A stretch of 64,000 bases of DNA. It comes from Oceanirhabdus seepicola (GTDB lineage: Bacteria; Bacillota; Clostridia; Clostridiales; Clostridiaceae). The stretch spans positions 310,001-374,000 of the forward strand of contig NZ_JAGSOJ010000002.1 in the NCBI RefSeq assembly GCF_023684385.1, written 5' to 3'. A program made the translations under genes and the position numbers. A model generated the notes under the pieces. That model searched no databases. It saw nothing but the letters and a program-made list of their open reading frames with translations, and was not told the DNA's origin. Positions 27,808 to 36,601 of the stretch are shown piece by piece; positions within the stretch are counted from its first letter, which is position 1, and every line of letters starts with the position of its first letter.

Positions 27808-28527
27808 ATGGATACAGTTTTAAAATTAAGTGGTGTTCATAAGACGTTTAAAAATAAGAAGGTTATAGAAGGGCTCAATATGGAGGTTAAGAAGGGAGAA
27901 ATATATGGTTTCTTAGGAGAAAATGGTGCAGGAAAAACAACCACATTAAAGATGATAATGGGTCTCTTGAAAGTAGATAAAGGAAATATAAACGTATTGA
28001 ATAATGAAATGAATAACAAATCAAGAAAGATATTTTGTAGGATTGGGGGGATAATAGAGGCGCCAGTATTCTATGATGATCTTAGTGGTCTTATGAATCT
28101 TAAGTTACATGGTAATCTATTTGGAGGATTCAAGGAAGAAAAATATATGGAACTATTAGAACTAGTAGGTATCAAGGATAGTGCAAAGACCAAAGTTAAG
28201 AAATACTCCCTTGGGATGAAACAAAGATTAGGAATAGCAAGAGCTCTTGTGAATGATCCTGAACTTTTGATATTAGACGAACCGAGTAATGGACTTGACC
28301 CTAAGGGGATGAGGGATGTAAGAGAAATTCTAAAGAAGCTATCCAAGGAAGGGAAAACAATAATAATTTCATCTCATCTTCTAGGCGATATAGAAAAGGT
28401 ATGTACTAAGATAGGAATTATAGCAAGAGGGAAGATTGTAAGAGAAGGAAGTGTTGATAAACTACTAGATGAGAACAACAATGAGAATCTAGAAGAATAT
28501 TTTTTAAAGTTAATAGAGGAGGTTTAA
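27808..28527 (+). CDS. ABC transporter ATP-binding protein (BcrA-like)
   Basis: 239 residues: Walker A GENGAGKTT, signature YSLGMKQRLG, Walker B LLILDEPSNGLDP, and the H-loop SSHLL. It matches the ATPases of bacitracin/lantibiotic exporters. AAGGAGGGG precedes ATG 27808. It pairs with the permease encoded 4 bp after its stop. It lies downstream of a two-component system and is probably induced by it in response to a peptide antibiotic; this last is inference. Confidence 0.94.
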   Translation: MDTVLKLSGVHKTFKNKKVIEGLNMEVKKGEIYGFLGENGAGKTTTLKMIMGLLKVDKGNINVLNNEMNNKSRKIFCRIGGIIEAPVFYDDLSGLMNLKLHGNLFGGFKEEKYMELLELVGIKDSAKTKVKKYSLGMKQRLGIARALVNDPELLILDEPSNGLDPKGMRDVREILKKLSKEGKTIIISSHLLGDIEKVCTKIGIIARGKIVREGSVDKLLDENNNENLEEYFLKLIEEV

Positions 28528-28530
28528 CAC

Positions 28531-29352
28531 ATGGGTGCGATTATAAAGAATGAATTGATTAGAATAATACATGACAAGAAGATATATATATTCATGGGTA
28601 TTTTAGCTGTAATTGCTATAGTGACGGCTGTTGGATTAGAGGGTTTAGGAAAAGTGGCTGAGAAGACTATGGAAAATGGAAGTAGTTCTCAAGTGATGGG
28701 GGAAGAGGTTTCAGTAGAGATTGCATTGATGAATACACAAAACTATCCACGAATTCTTTTAGGATTTGTAATAGATTTTGTATTGCCAGTAATGATTGTG
28801 GTTCTTCTTGCTGAAATCATAACAGGAGATATAGCTGATGGAAAGATGAGATATACCTTAGTAGGACCAATCAGTAGATGGAAGATAATTTTAGGAAAAA
28901 GTATGGCGGTTATGACTATAATAATGTTTTTGATGGGATTTATGCTAATAATCTCATATATATCTGGTAATGTATTTATGAAAAGTGGGATGTATGCAAC
29001 TGAAAATGGAACATTACAGGGAGTAAGTGCTGTGCTTCACACATTAGGAGTGTATTTAAAAAGTTACATGGTGTTAGCGATATTTACAGTTACTTTCACG
29101 CCGATATGTCTTTTGTTAAAAAAAAGAACAAGCATGATTATGGTATCAGTAGCCATTATTATAGGATCAACATTTGTACAGTTTTTATGGAAAGATGTAT
29201 CTAAATACATCATAACAACATACTTTAAAGCATTTACTAGTATGGTAAGTAGGAGTATTAGGATAGAAGAGGGAATAATATTCTTTGTCTATGTAGTAAT
29301 ATCTGTTATTTTAACTGTAGTTGTGTTTAATAGGAAAGAAGTTACAGAATAG
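28531..29352 (+). CDS. ABC-2 type permease
   Basis: 273 residues with six hydrophobic segments: one near the N-terminus (about 17-37), an extracellular loop of about 45 residues, then five further helices. Layout and neighbours fit the membrane subunit of a BcrB-like exporter. RBS GAGGAGG spans the end of the ATPase gene. Confidence 0.88.
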   Translation: MGAIIKNELIRIIHDKKIYIFMGILAVIAIVTAVGLEGLGKVAEKTMENGSSSQVMGEEVSVEIALMNTQNYPRILLGFVIDFVLPVMIVVLLAEIITGDIADGKMRYTLVGPISRWKIILGKSMAVMTIIMFLMGFMLIISYISGNVFMKSGMYATENGTLQGVSAVLHTLGVYLKSYMVLAIFTVTFTPICLLLKKRTSMIMVSVAIIIGSTFVQFLWKDVSKYIITTYFKAFTSMVSRSIRIEEGIIFFVYVVISVILTVVVFNRKEVTE

Positions 29353-29392
29353 ATTAAGATGTTGATTATAAAAAATAATGGAGATGAAAATA

Positions 29393-30142
29393 ATGAAAAA
29401 TAAAGATATTAAAATTACACTAATATTTACTCTCATAGGTATTGTTATTGGAGCATATTCAGGAATATATCAAATGTTATCAGTTCCAGAGGAAATGAAA
29501 CAACAGACAATATCACAGTTTGGATCTATGGGTGCGTTAATAGGTATAAATATATTGATGTCAGGAATATATGCATTTATTGCAACTTTTTTAGGAGTAA
29601 AACTTGCAAGGAAAGTAAATTTAAAGGTACTGCCTCATTTTGACAATAAAGGCATGATTTTGGCAATAATATTAGCTTTATTATCAGCATTTATAATAGT
29701 TGCTTCTGATAAATTTATATTTTTTTCTTATTTACCAGTACAAACAACTTCATACAAGTTTTCCTTAGGGTATCTTCTATTTGGAGTTTTATATGGTGGA
29801 GTAATTGAAGAATTAATGCTTAGATTATTTTTCATGTCATTGATTGTTTTCATACTTTGGAAACTTTTTGCAAGGGGAAAAGATAGAGAAAATATACCTA
29901 ATATTATCTATGTAGTAGCTATATTTATTGCTACACTTGGATTTGCAGCAGGGCATCTTCCTATTACCTCACAGATGTTTGGCTTGTCTACACCAATTAT
30001 AATAAGATGTATTTTATTAAATAGTGTTGCTGGTATTGGTTATGGATACTTGTACTGGAAGAAAGGACTACCATATGCAATTTGTGCTCATATGTTAACC
30101 CATGTTTTTATGCAGCTTGTGTTTGTTCCAATGTTATACTAA
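29393..30142 (+). CDS. CPBP-family intramembrane metalloprotease
   Basis: 249 residues with six to eight hydrophobic segments. Motifs of the CPBP/Abi family: EELMLR (ExxxR, about residue 142), FAAGHLP and AHMLTHVF. Members process prenylated or peptide substrates and are common in bacteriocin self-protection loci. ATG 29393 is chosen because GGAG is 9 nt upstream. After its stop lies a short repeat of the preceding permease's 3' end, suggesting the gene was inserted here. Confidence 0.88.
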   Translation: MKNKDIKITLIFTLIGIVIGAYSGIYQMLSVPEEMKQQTISQFGSMGALIGINILMSGIYAFIATFLGVKLARKVNLKVLPHFDNKGMILAIILALLSAFIIVASDKFIFFSYLPVQTTSYKFSLGYLLFGVLYGGVIEELMLRLFFMSLIVFILWKLFARGKDRENIPNIIYVVAIFIATLGFAAGHLPITSQMFGLSTPIIIRCILLNSVAGIGYGYLYWKKGLPYAICAHMLTHVFMQLVFVPMLY

Positions 30143-30154
30143 GTGAATAAAAGT

Positions 30155-30187
30155 TTAACTGTAGTTCTGTTTAATAAAAAAGTTACA
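30155..30187 (+). pseudogene. Duplicated tail of the ABC permease gene
   Basis: Reads LTVVLFNKKVTG in frame, nearly the same as the end of the permease (LTVVVFNRKEVTE, about 29314-29350). DNA identity is high over about 35 bp, including TTTAACTGTAGTT-TGTTTAATA. It marks an old junction. Confidence 0.6.
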
Positions 30188-30198
30188 GGAGTGATAAT

Positions 30199-30393
30199 AT
30201 GAATTTAGATTTAAGATTAATTTTACCATTAGTAATTATTCAAGGTATATTAGTTTTAATTGCAGTGATTGATTTAATAAAACGTGATAAGTCAGCTGTT
30301 AGAGGTGGTAATAAACTTATATGGATTCTGATAATTCTATTTGCTTCAATGGTTGGACCAATTATTTATTTAACTGTAGGTAGAACAGAGTAG
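30199..30393 (+). CDS. PLDc_N-domain small membrane protein (YxlE-like)
   Basis: 64 residues, two membrane helices (about 7-27 and 40-58), with the PLD-nuclease N-terminal domain signature (IDLIKRDKSAVRGGNKLIWILIILF...GPIIYLTVGR). It has no nuclease domain. With the next two genes it gives the order PLDc_N - ATPase - permease, the same as yxlE-yxlF-yxlG of Bacillus subtilis. RBS AGGAG. Confidence 0.88.
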   Translation: MNLDLRLILPLVIIQGILVLIAVIDLIKRDKSAVRGGNKLIWILIILFASMVGPIIYLTVGRTE

Positions 30394-30415
30394 TTATTGA
30401 AAGATGGGTGAAAAA

Positions 30416-31333
30416 ATGAAAATTATTAATTGTGAAGGATTATCTAAAAAATATAAAGATAAAAAAGCCTTAGAAGATATAACATTTAGTATAGAGGGAA
30501 CAGGATGTATTGGTTTCTTAGGGGCAAATGGGGCAGGTAAAACTACCACAATGCGTATTTTAACAGGACTTGCAGCACCTACTTCAGGTAAAGTAGAGGT
30601 TGTAGGGTACGATGTAAGTAAAGATATTAATAAAATTAGAAAAGAATTAGGTTATTGCCCTCAAACACCAAAATTTTACAACTATATGACTGGACAAGAA
30701 TGGATGAATTGGGTTGGTTCTATGTTTGATTTAGACAAAGAAACTATAAAGAAAAGAAATGAAGAGTTATTAAAAATGTGTGGAATCTGGGAAGCAAGAA
30801 ATAGAAAAATCGGTGGATATAGTGGGGGGATGAGACAACGATTGGCAATAGCACAAGCACTCATTAATAACCCTAAATTACTCATACTTGATGAACCGGT
30901 TTCAGCACTAGATCCTATGGGACGTTATGATGTATTAAAATTAATAGGGAAATTGAAAAATAAAATGACAATATTTATGTCAACACATATTATAGACGAT
31001 ATTGCTAGAGTTGCAGATAAAATTGTAATAATTGATAAAGGGTCTGTAATACTATCTGATTCTATGAATGAAATAATGAAAAAATATGCAAAACAAATTA
31101 TAGAATTTAGTATTGAGCCAACAGATAAAAATATAGTAAAGATATTAAATAATAAATCATGGGTATCTAAGATAGACGTGGATGGAAGTAAATTTAAAAT
31201 TACTACAAATCAATTTGAAATAGCGCGTACTCAGTTGCTTCAATTAATCATAGATGAGAAATTAAGTTTAATCTCATACGGAGTGAGTGGTACTTCATTA
31301 GAGAATGTTTTCTTAAAGGTGGTGGGCAATTAA
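30416..31333 (+). CDS. ABC transporter ATP-binding protein (YxlF-like)
   Basis: 306 residues: Walker A GANGAGKTT, Q-loop YCPQTPKF, signature YSGGMRQRL, Walker B LLILDEPVSALDP, H-loop STHII, and a C-terminal extension of about 80 residues typical of this group. Start ATG 30416 has GATGGGTG upstream; the ATG at 30404 overlaps this sequence. Its stop overlaps the permease ATG. Confidence 0.93.
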   Translation: MKIINCEGLSKKYKDKKALEDITFSIEGTGCIGFLGANGAGKTTTMRILTGLAAPTSGKVEVVGYDVSKDINKIRKELGYCPQTPKFYNYMTGQEWMNWVGSMFDLDKETIKKRNEELLKMCGIWEARNRKIGGYSGGMRQRLAIAQALINNPKLLILDEPVSALDPMGRYDVLKLIGKLKNKMTIFMSTHIIDDIARVADKIVIIDKGSVILSDSMNEIMKKYAKQIIEFSIEPTDKNIVKILNNKSWVSKIDVDGSKFKITTNQFEIARTQLLQLIIDEKLSLISYGVSGTSLENVFLKVVGN

Positions 31334-32103
31334 TGAAACGATGTCCAATGTTGGTTAAAGAAACAAAAGAGTTATGTAAAAATTATAAAATATTAATTAT
31401 GCCTTTAATATTTACTTTGTTAGCGTTGATGCAACCAATAACAATAAAGATGCTTCCAAATCTATTAAAGAACTCAGGTGATTTACCCAAAGGTACTGTA
31501 ATTCAAATAGCTGATCCTTTAGTGAGTGATGTTTTAAGTGGATTATTAGGTCAGTTTGCTCAATTGGGTATTATCGTAATTATATTGATGGTCATGGGGA
31601 CAATTGCTGGAGAACGTTCCTTAGATATAACTGCAATGGTATTGGTGAAACCAATAGGACGAGCGAAATATTATTTTGCAAAAATCTTCACCTATTCCGT
31701 ATTAGTAATTTTCAGCACTTATATTGCTCTAGTTGTTAGTGCGTATTATACTGAAATAATCTTTGGTGAAATAAGTTGGGCACATATACTTTTAGGTACT
31801 ACAGTTTATTTACCTAATTTACTACTAGTTATTGCGGTTGTGATATTTTTCTCAAGTTTCTTTAAAAGTCAAATGGCAGTAGCTGGTGCAGCATTTATTT
31901 CATACATTCTTTTTAGTACAATTCCACAATATTTAGGTGAATTTATAAATTCTATTTCACCAAATAAATTAAGTGTTTGTGCAAGTAATATATTAGTAGG
32001 TGGAAATAATGTTGAATTCTTAAAACCAGTATTAGGGGTAATGGGATTGTCCATAATATTAGTATTATGTGGATGGTTTATATTTAGGAAACAAGAAATT
32101 TAA
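31333..32103 (+). CDS. ABC-2 type permease (YxlG-like)
   Basis: 256 residues, six hydrophobic segments, with an ABC-2 family layout (loop QIADPLVSDVLSGLLGQFAQLG, then MGTIAGERSLDITAMVLVKPIGR). Translationally coupled to the ATPase gene (TAATG overlap). Substrate unknown; export or self-protection is likely from the context. Confidence 0.9.
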   Translation: MKRCPMLVKETKELCKNYKILIMPLIFTLLALMQPITIKMLPNLLKNSGDLPKGTVIQIADPLVSDVLSGLLGQFAQLGIIVIILMVMGTIAGERSLDITAMVLVKPIGRAKYYFAKIFTYSVLVIFSTYIALVVSAYYTEIIFGEISWAHILLGTTVYLPNLLLVIAVVIFFSSFFKSQMAVAGAAFISYILFSTIPQYLGEFINSISPNKLSVCASNILVGGNNVEFLKPVLGVMGLSIILVLCGWFIFRKQEI

Positions 32104-32299
32104 ATACTAGAATATATTTAAGAAAGAGTGTCATACTCTTCTTTTGTTTTAATAATTAATTGGCAGGGACAAGTGATAAGCTTTTAGTAAAGAAAAAGTG
32201 AAAGTATAATAAATTCTTACAATCATCAAAATCAAGAATTCATGATATAATATGAATAGTTATTAAATCAAATCAGATAGAGAAAGTGGAGTATGGAAT

Positions 32300-32476
32300 A
32301 TGAAAGATAATGAATTACTAGAATTACTAGAATTAGATTTTGATGAGAGTATAATTGAGAGACTAGAGAAAATTAAAAACAATATTTCAGATTTCTTATT
32401 AATAGAGAGTCCGTTCATAGATTATTTGACAATGGTTGATGAAATATTTGAAACTGAAACCAAATATCTGTCATGA
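32300..32476 (+). CDS. Small acidic hypothetical protein (58 aa)
   Basis: MKDNELLELLELDFDESIIE..., ending ETKYLS. It is leucine/glutamate-rich and probably helical, with no signal or membrane segment. The start ATG 32300 has GTGGAG 8 nt upstream. A short direct repeat (GAATTACTAGAATTACTAGAATTA) encodes ELLELLEL. Unknown function. Confidence 0.5.
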   Translation: MKDNELLELLELDFDESIIERLEKIKNNISDFLLIESPFIDYLTMVDEIFETETKYLS

Positions 32477-32526
32477 TGAAGTTAAGGCATATGAAATAAA
32501 ATAATAAGACAATAAGACAAACATAA

Positions 32527-32552
32527 GAAAGAGCATAGACTCTTTCTTTTTT
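32527..32552 (+). terminator. Intrinsic terminator
   Basis: GAAAGAG-cataga-CTCTTTC followed by Ts, downstream of the 58-codon gene. About 165 bp of AT-rich DNA without a supported gene follows before the operator region. Confidence 0.8.
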
Positions 32553-32716
32553 TGTTGTATTAATTTAGGTGTGGAATATGAAAGTGAACTTATGGTACTT
32601 GATTAGATTAATCTGGTTAGAGGGACAAATGAATATGCTAAAGTAATTCCATTACTCATTATTATGGAAAAATCAGAGACTTTACAAGAAAAAAAAGGTA
32701 AAAAATCAAATTTATC

Positions 32717-32804
32717 CGGTGCACATGAAAATGTGCACCGAATTTCAAGTTTATGGAGGTTTGTGCTATAATATTGATATGTGGTGTACAAGTTGTTGTG
32801 CACC
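32717..32804 (+). promoter_or_regulatory. Promoter flanked by two GGTGYACA inverted repeats
   Basis: First repeat: CGGTGCACAT-GAAA-ATGTGCACCG (32717-32740). Extended -10 TGCTATAAT lies at 32764-32772. Second repeat: GGTGTACAA-gttg-TTGTGCACC (32783-32804). Two copies of one palindrome, one upstream of the polymerase site and one just past the start point, look like operators for a repressor. The first could also be a terminator stem, but no T run follows. Confidence 0.6.
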
Positions 32805-32869
32805 ATGTGGGAAGTGGCTGTATAGGCGGCTTGATGAGATTGGACTAAGAGAACCAAGGAGGAAATTCG

Positions 32870-35140
32870 ATGATTGAATATAAGGTATCGAAGAGTAAAA
32901 ATAAAGGAAGAAAGAGTTGGAGCATTAATTTTTATCACCCAATGATTATAGATGAAAAGACAGGTAATCTTGAAAGAATAAGAAGAGGTACAGGGATAGA
33001 AGAAGAAGAAAAGGTCGATTTGATAATTGAGGACCTACAAAAGCTTATAAACGATATCAGTTATCATAATAGCGCTAAGAGGGAAGTTGCAATAAAACAA
33101 GGGATAAATGAAAAGGCAGTTGAGATATTTTATAGAGATATTTATATTAATAATAGCCATGAATATGAGAGGATAAGAGAGGGATACATCCCAATAGATC
33201 ACCTAAAAGCTCATAAGCGTATTGATATTGAAGGATTTAGTGGGGCGGGTAAGACTACGTTGTTAGAACAATTATTAGGGTTAGACTTACAAGGGGAGAA
33301 GATTCTAGCAACTTCAACAAATAAGACCACTATTTCAAACAAAGAATTTATTGTAAGTAATGAGAAGGATTACAGTATAGTTTGTATTTTTAAAGAGAAG
33401 GCAAAGATAGAGAAATATGTAAAAGAATTAATTGAAGGAGCCATTTTAGAGACCATAAAGAATAGTACATATGATGTTATAGTGAGGAGTTTCCTAGAGA
33501 CAAATGATAGAGAATTTAGGTTGAATTATATATTAGGGAACATAAGTACAAAAGATAAATCCATGGAATCTAGTGGATATATGAGCAAAATAACTAAATA
33601 TGAGAAATTTGAAGAGGATGGAACTGAAAATAATGAAGAGTTAGAAGTGTTATTAACCGATATAATAAGCTATTCAGAAGGTGAATGGAGAGAGTACTTA
33701 AAAAATGAAGATGTAAATATAGACAAACTATCTAAAAAAAGAAGAATGGGATTAGAGATTAAGTTCATTGAGAAAATCATGAAGAGGGATTGGTGTCTGG
33801 AGTTTGTTGAAAAAATAATGAGTTTGATAAATACTGTTATACATAGAGTTCTAGGTGATAATTTAATATATAAAGAAGTGAATAAGAATGGGTGGATAGA
33901 TTTCATCTTCGCAGAGAAATTGGATAGAAAATCTTGTTTAAAGATACTAGAGAGTGTGGCTTCTAATAAAAAGAATTTATTTGGACAAATTATAACTCCG
34001 ATAGTTGAAAGTATAAGAACTAAAGGACCTTTTATACCAAGGTTTATTGAAAAAAAAGATGATTATAAATTTATATTTTTTGATGGTAGAGGATTGGATC
34101 ATATATTAAAAGAGGCCTTCAGTATTCCTCCCGAGATAGATGAAAAATTGAGAAAAGCTGATAAAATATTATGGGTTAATGATGCTTCTAAGGGTATGAA
34201 ATACGATGCTGAGAAGTTTTTTAATCATATAGAGATTTCAGGATATACAAGCAAACTTTATATGGCATTCACTCATTTTGATAAAATTCAGGGAGATAAT
34301 TTTTATGGAATAGAGAGTAAAGTTCATCACATAGTTGGAAATATGAATCAAGTGCTAGAATTGTTAGAGGGTTCAAAAGTGGAAAACATAAAAAGGAATT
34401 TAAATGATAAATTATTTTTTTTAGAAAACTTGCACAAAGAAGTCAATAAAGACAGTGATTCTATGATTATTGAAGAGGTAAAAGACTTGATTCATAAATT
34501 AAAGTCACCAAAACAACAGGGGACTCTGTATAGTGAACCATTAAAATATTATGAGTATTTATTTCCTATTGACCTAATAGAATCTACTAAGAAATATAAT
34601 GAAAGGTGGGATGCACTTTTAGGTTTTATAGAGGATCAAAGTATAAAGGCTCTCCCAGCGCAGAATGTAAAAGCATTATCAAGGAGATATGCTGAATTAA
34701 ATAGCTTATCCTATGACGGATTAAGCCCAGTTGGAGATATGCAAAAATATTTATTAGAGTGTATATATAAATTAGTAACTAAACCTAATTACTTTCAAAA
34801 GGATTTCTTTATATCAGAAGAAAATAAAAGTGAATTGGTTAAGATTATTATGGAAAAAATGAGTGAAAAAATCTATGATGTGTGCAAAGAGAGAATATTA
34901 ACATTAAATAGACAAACTGAACTATGGTATAGAGCGTATCATCTAAGAAGAGGAGAAGGTGCTACTGAATTAAGAGCAGAAGATATAAAAGAAATTAATA
35001 GATTCGCAATGCCTAGTTATAACATATCTGATGAAAATATTGAGATTAAAAGATTCACTAATCACTTAATAAAAGAGGTTTTACAAGTTGTATTTGAAGA
35101 GGTAAATAGAAAATATAACACAAATATTATTTTCGAATAG
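32870..35140 (+). CDS. Large P-loop GTPase-like protein of unknown family
   Basis: 756 residues, soluble. A P-loop GFSGAGKT at 122-129, a DxxG-like DGRG at 405-408 and a TxxD-like THFD at 468-471 suggest a GTPase with very wide spacing between motifs, as in dynamin- or septin-like proteins; this is inference. The first 65 residues (SWSINFYHP...RIRRGTGIEEEEKV) resemble the arm-binding N-terminus of tyrosine integrases. The rest is helical and unrecognised. AAGGAGG precedes ATG 32870. The gene is transcribed alone from the promoter with paired inverted repeats. Defence or stress functions are possible but not shown. Confidence 0.7.
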   Translation: MIEYKVSKSKNKGRKSWSINFYHPMIIDEKTGNLERIRRGTGIEEEEKVDLIIEDLQKLINDISYHNSAKREVAIKQGINEKAVEIFYRDIYINNSHEYERIREGYIPIDHLKAHKRIDIEGFSGAGKTTLLEQLLGLDLQGEKILATSTNKTTISNKEFIVSNEKDYSIVCIFKEKAKIEKYVKELIEGAILETIKNSTYDVIVRSFLETNDREFRLNYILGNISTKDKSMESSGYMSKITKYEKFEEDGTENNEELEVLLTDIISYSEGEWREYLKNEDVNIDKLSKKRRMGLEIKFIEKIMKRDWCLEFVEKIMSLINTVIHRVLGDNLIYKEVNKNGWIDFIFAEKLDRKSCLKILESVASNKKNLFGQIITPIVESIRTKGPFIPRFIEKKDDYKFIFFDGRGLDHILKEAFSIPPEIDEKLRKADKILWVNDASKGMKYDAEKFFNHIEISGYTSKLYMAFTHFDKIQGDNFYGIESKVHHIVGNMNQVLELLEGSKVENIKRNLNDKLFFLENLHKEVNKDSDSMIIEEVKDLIHKLKSPKQQGTLYSEPLKYYEYLFPIDLIESTKKYNERWDALLGFIEDQSIKALPAQNVKALSRRYAELNSLSYDGLSPVGDMQKYLLECIYKLVTKPNYFQKDFFISEENKSELVKIIMEKMSEKIYDVCKERILTLNRQTELWYRAYHLRRGEGATELRAEDIKEINRFAMPSYNISDENIEIKRFTNHLIKEVLQVVFEEVNRKYNTNIIFE

Positions 35141-35235
35141 GACGATACTATGTATAATTTTTATCTAAAGGATTCCTAAAAATGTATATATTCATATAAT
35201 AATAGTATATTAGCAATGGAATATGAGAGGTAGTT

Positions 35236-35688
35236 ATGAGAAATTTAACAAAAAAAATAGTATTATTAGCTGTAGTATTGTGGGTAGTTTTTGCTTATAT
35301 ATATAGAAATGATATTACTGATAGTACTTTCGATTCAGAAAAATTTGAAATTGAGATGAAAGCAAAAAACTATGAATTCCAACTAATTCATGTTAAAAAA
35401 GATTTTCTTCCAACTACAAGAAAAAGAATGGTAATCGGAGAGGAAGCCATAGATATCTACTTATATAGTAATAATAAAAAAATGGAGAAAGATGCAAAAA
35501 ACATTGATAGTGGGGGATGTGAATATACTTCTACAAGTATTTTTTCGAAAAGTGTCAACGTATCTTGGGTTTCAGAGCCGCATTTTTATAAAAAAGGAAA
35601 ATTAATTGTTCTGTATGTTGGTACAAATGAAAAAATTATTTCTGATTTAAAAGATATATTTGGGGAACAATTTGCGGGAATGAAATAA
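35236..35688 (+). CDS. Membrane-anchored hypothetical protein
   Basis: 150 residues with one N-terminal anchor (about 7-24) and an extracytoplasmic domain that ends LIVLYVGTNEKIISDLKDIFGEQFAGMK. No family recognised with certainty. It begins 95 bp after the GTPase gene and ends at a strong terminator, so it may be the last gene of that transcript. RBS GAGAGGTAG. Confidence 0.65.
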   Translation: MRNLTKKIVLLAVVLWVVFAYIYRNDITDSTFDSEKFEIEMKAKNYEFQLIHVKKDFLPTTRKRMVIGEEAIDIYLYSNNKKMEKDAKNIDSGGCEYTSTSIFSKSVNVSWVSEPHFYKKGKLIVLYVGTNEKIISDLKDIFGEQFAGMK

Positions 35689-35703
35689 AAATAAGAAAGA
35701 ATG

Positions 35704-35732
35704 AGTTGCTACAAAACAGTAGCAACTTTTTT
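35704..35732 (+). terminator. Intrinsic terminator
   Basis: AGTTGCTAC-aaaaca-GTAGCAACT followed by TTTTTT. Confidence 0.9.
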
Positions 35733-35827
35733 GTAGCAAAAATTTTTGAAAAGCGTCAAAGAATCTATAAAAACTTTTGGGATTGCATGTATCCTTGTGA
35801 GAGTAATTATAAAGTGGATTATATAAT

Positions 35828-36400
35828 TTACTTTTCAATTTCATAATCCATAGTAGGCATAAAATGACCAAGAGTTATAGTTTTGAAATTCTTGTGATTT
35901 TTTATTTGATTTATAAGAGTTATTTCTGATTGTATATCTTCATGAAATAAATCCTGATTATTAAAATCATATAGGAAATAATCATCTTCATTTATTAATG
36001 TGGTTACTTCAATAGAAATTTTACTAAATGTTTTAGCGAGTACTTTGAAGCAAAATCTCTCATATGATAAGGAGTTTTTTAAGTTTTTTATGTCTCCAAA
36101 AGTGTAAGAATCTAAGTTGACTTCTAATACAGGAATAACATTATTATAAGAACTAAATCTATTCAATGTATTTGAATGATGATGAGTTTGAGTATTTATG
36201 TTAGGTGCAGATAGAAAGAAAGTGTTATCCTTTTTAAAAGAAATTATTTGTTCAATATTATCAAGTATATTAGTTTTTTCTTCTTTAGAATCATTGTCTT
36301 TTATAATCTGTATGAAAGGGGCAATATTATTGCTGAATTCTTGATTTTTTAAAGCTCTTAATTCTTCATCCATATTGAAAACCATTGGTACATATTTCAT
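35828..36400 (-). CDS. Beta-family protein, short form
   Basis: 190 residues beginning MKYVPMVFNMDEELRAL, with IAPFIQIIKD following, the opening of the phage-type Beta protein family (PF14350), whose members are usually near 350 residues. The product therefore looks short or truncated at the C-terminus. ATG 36400 has AAGGAG upstream; a longer frame to 36508 has no RBS. Such proteins occur in phages and accessory islands. Family assignment is by memory of the N-terminal motif. Confidence 0.55.
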   Translation of the reverse strand: MKYVPMVFNMDEELRALKNQEFSNNIAPFIQIIKDNDSKEEKTNILDNIEQIISFKKDNTFFLSAPNINTQTHHHSNTLNRFSSYNNVIPVLEVNLDSYTFGDIKNLKNSLSYERFCFKVLAKTFSKISIEVTTLINEDDYFLYDFNNQDLFHEDIQSEITLINQIKNHKNFKTITLGHFMPTMDYEIEK

Positions 36401-36601
36401 TGGAAATCTCCTTATACTTAATAATTGATTATTAATATAATCTATGATTTTAATTTGATACAAATGAGTGAGGAGACAAAAAAAGAAATACTTAGGTATA
36501 AGACTCATTTTCTCTTATGAATTGTTCTTGAGCGTAATTGAATGGAAATTTATGATAAAATATATAAATAAGGTTAAGTTAAAACAACGGGGGGATTAGT
36601 T

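Noticed and set aside
32580..32760. Open frame NLVRGTNEYAKVIPLL... before the GTPase-like gene
   Set aside because: It has no start codon with an RBS, runs through the operator hairpin, and matches nothing I recognise.
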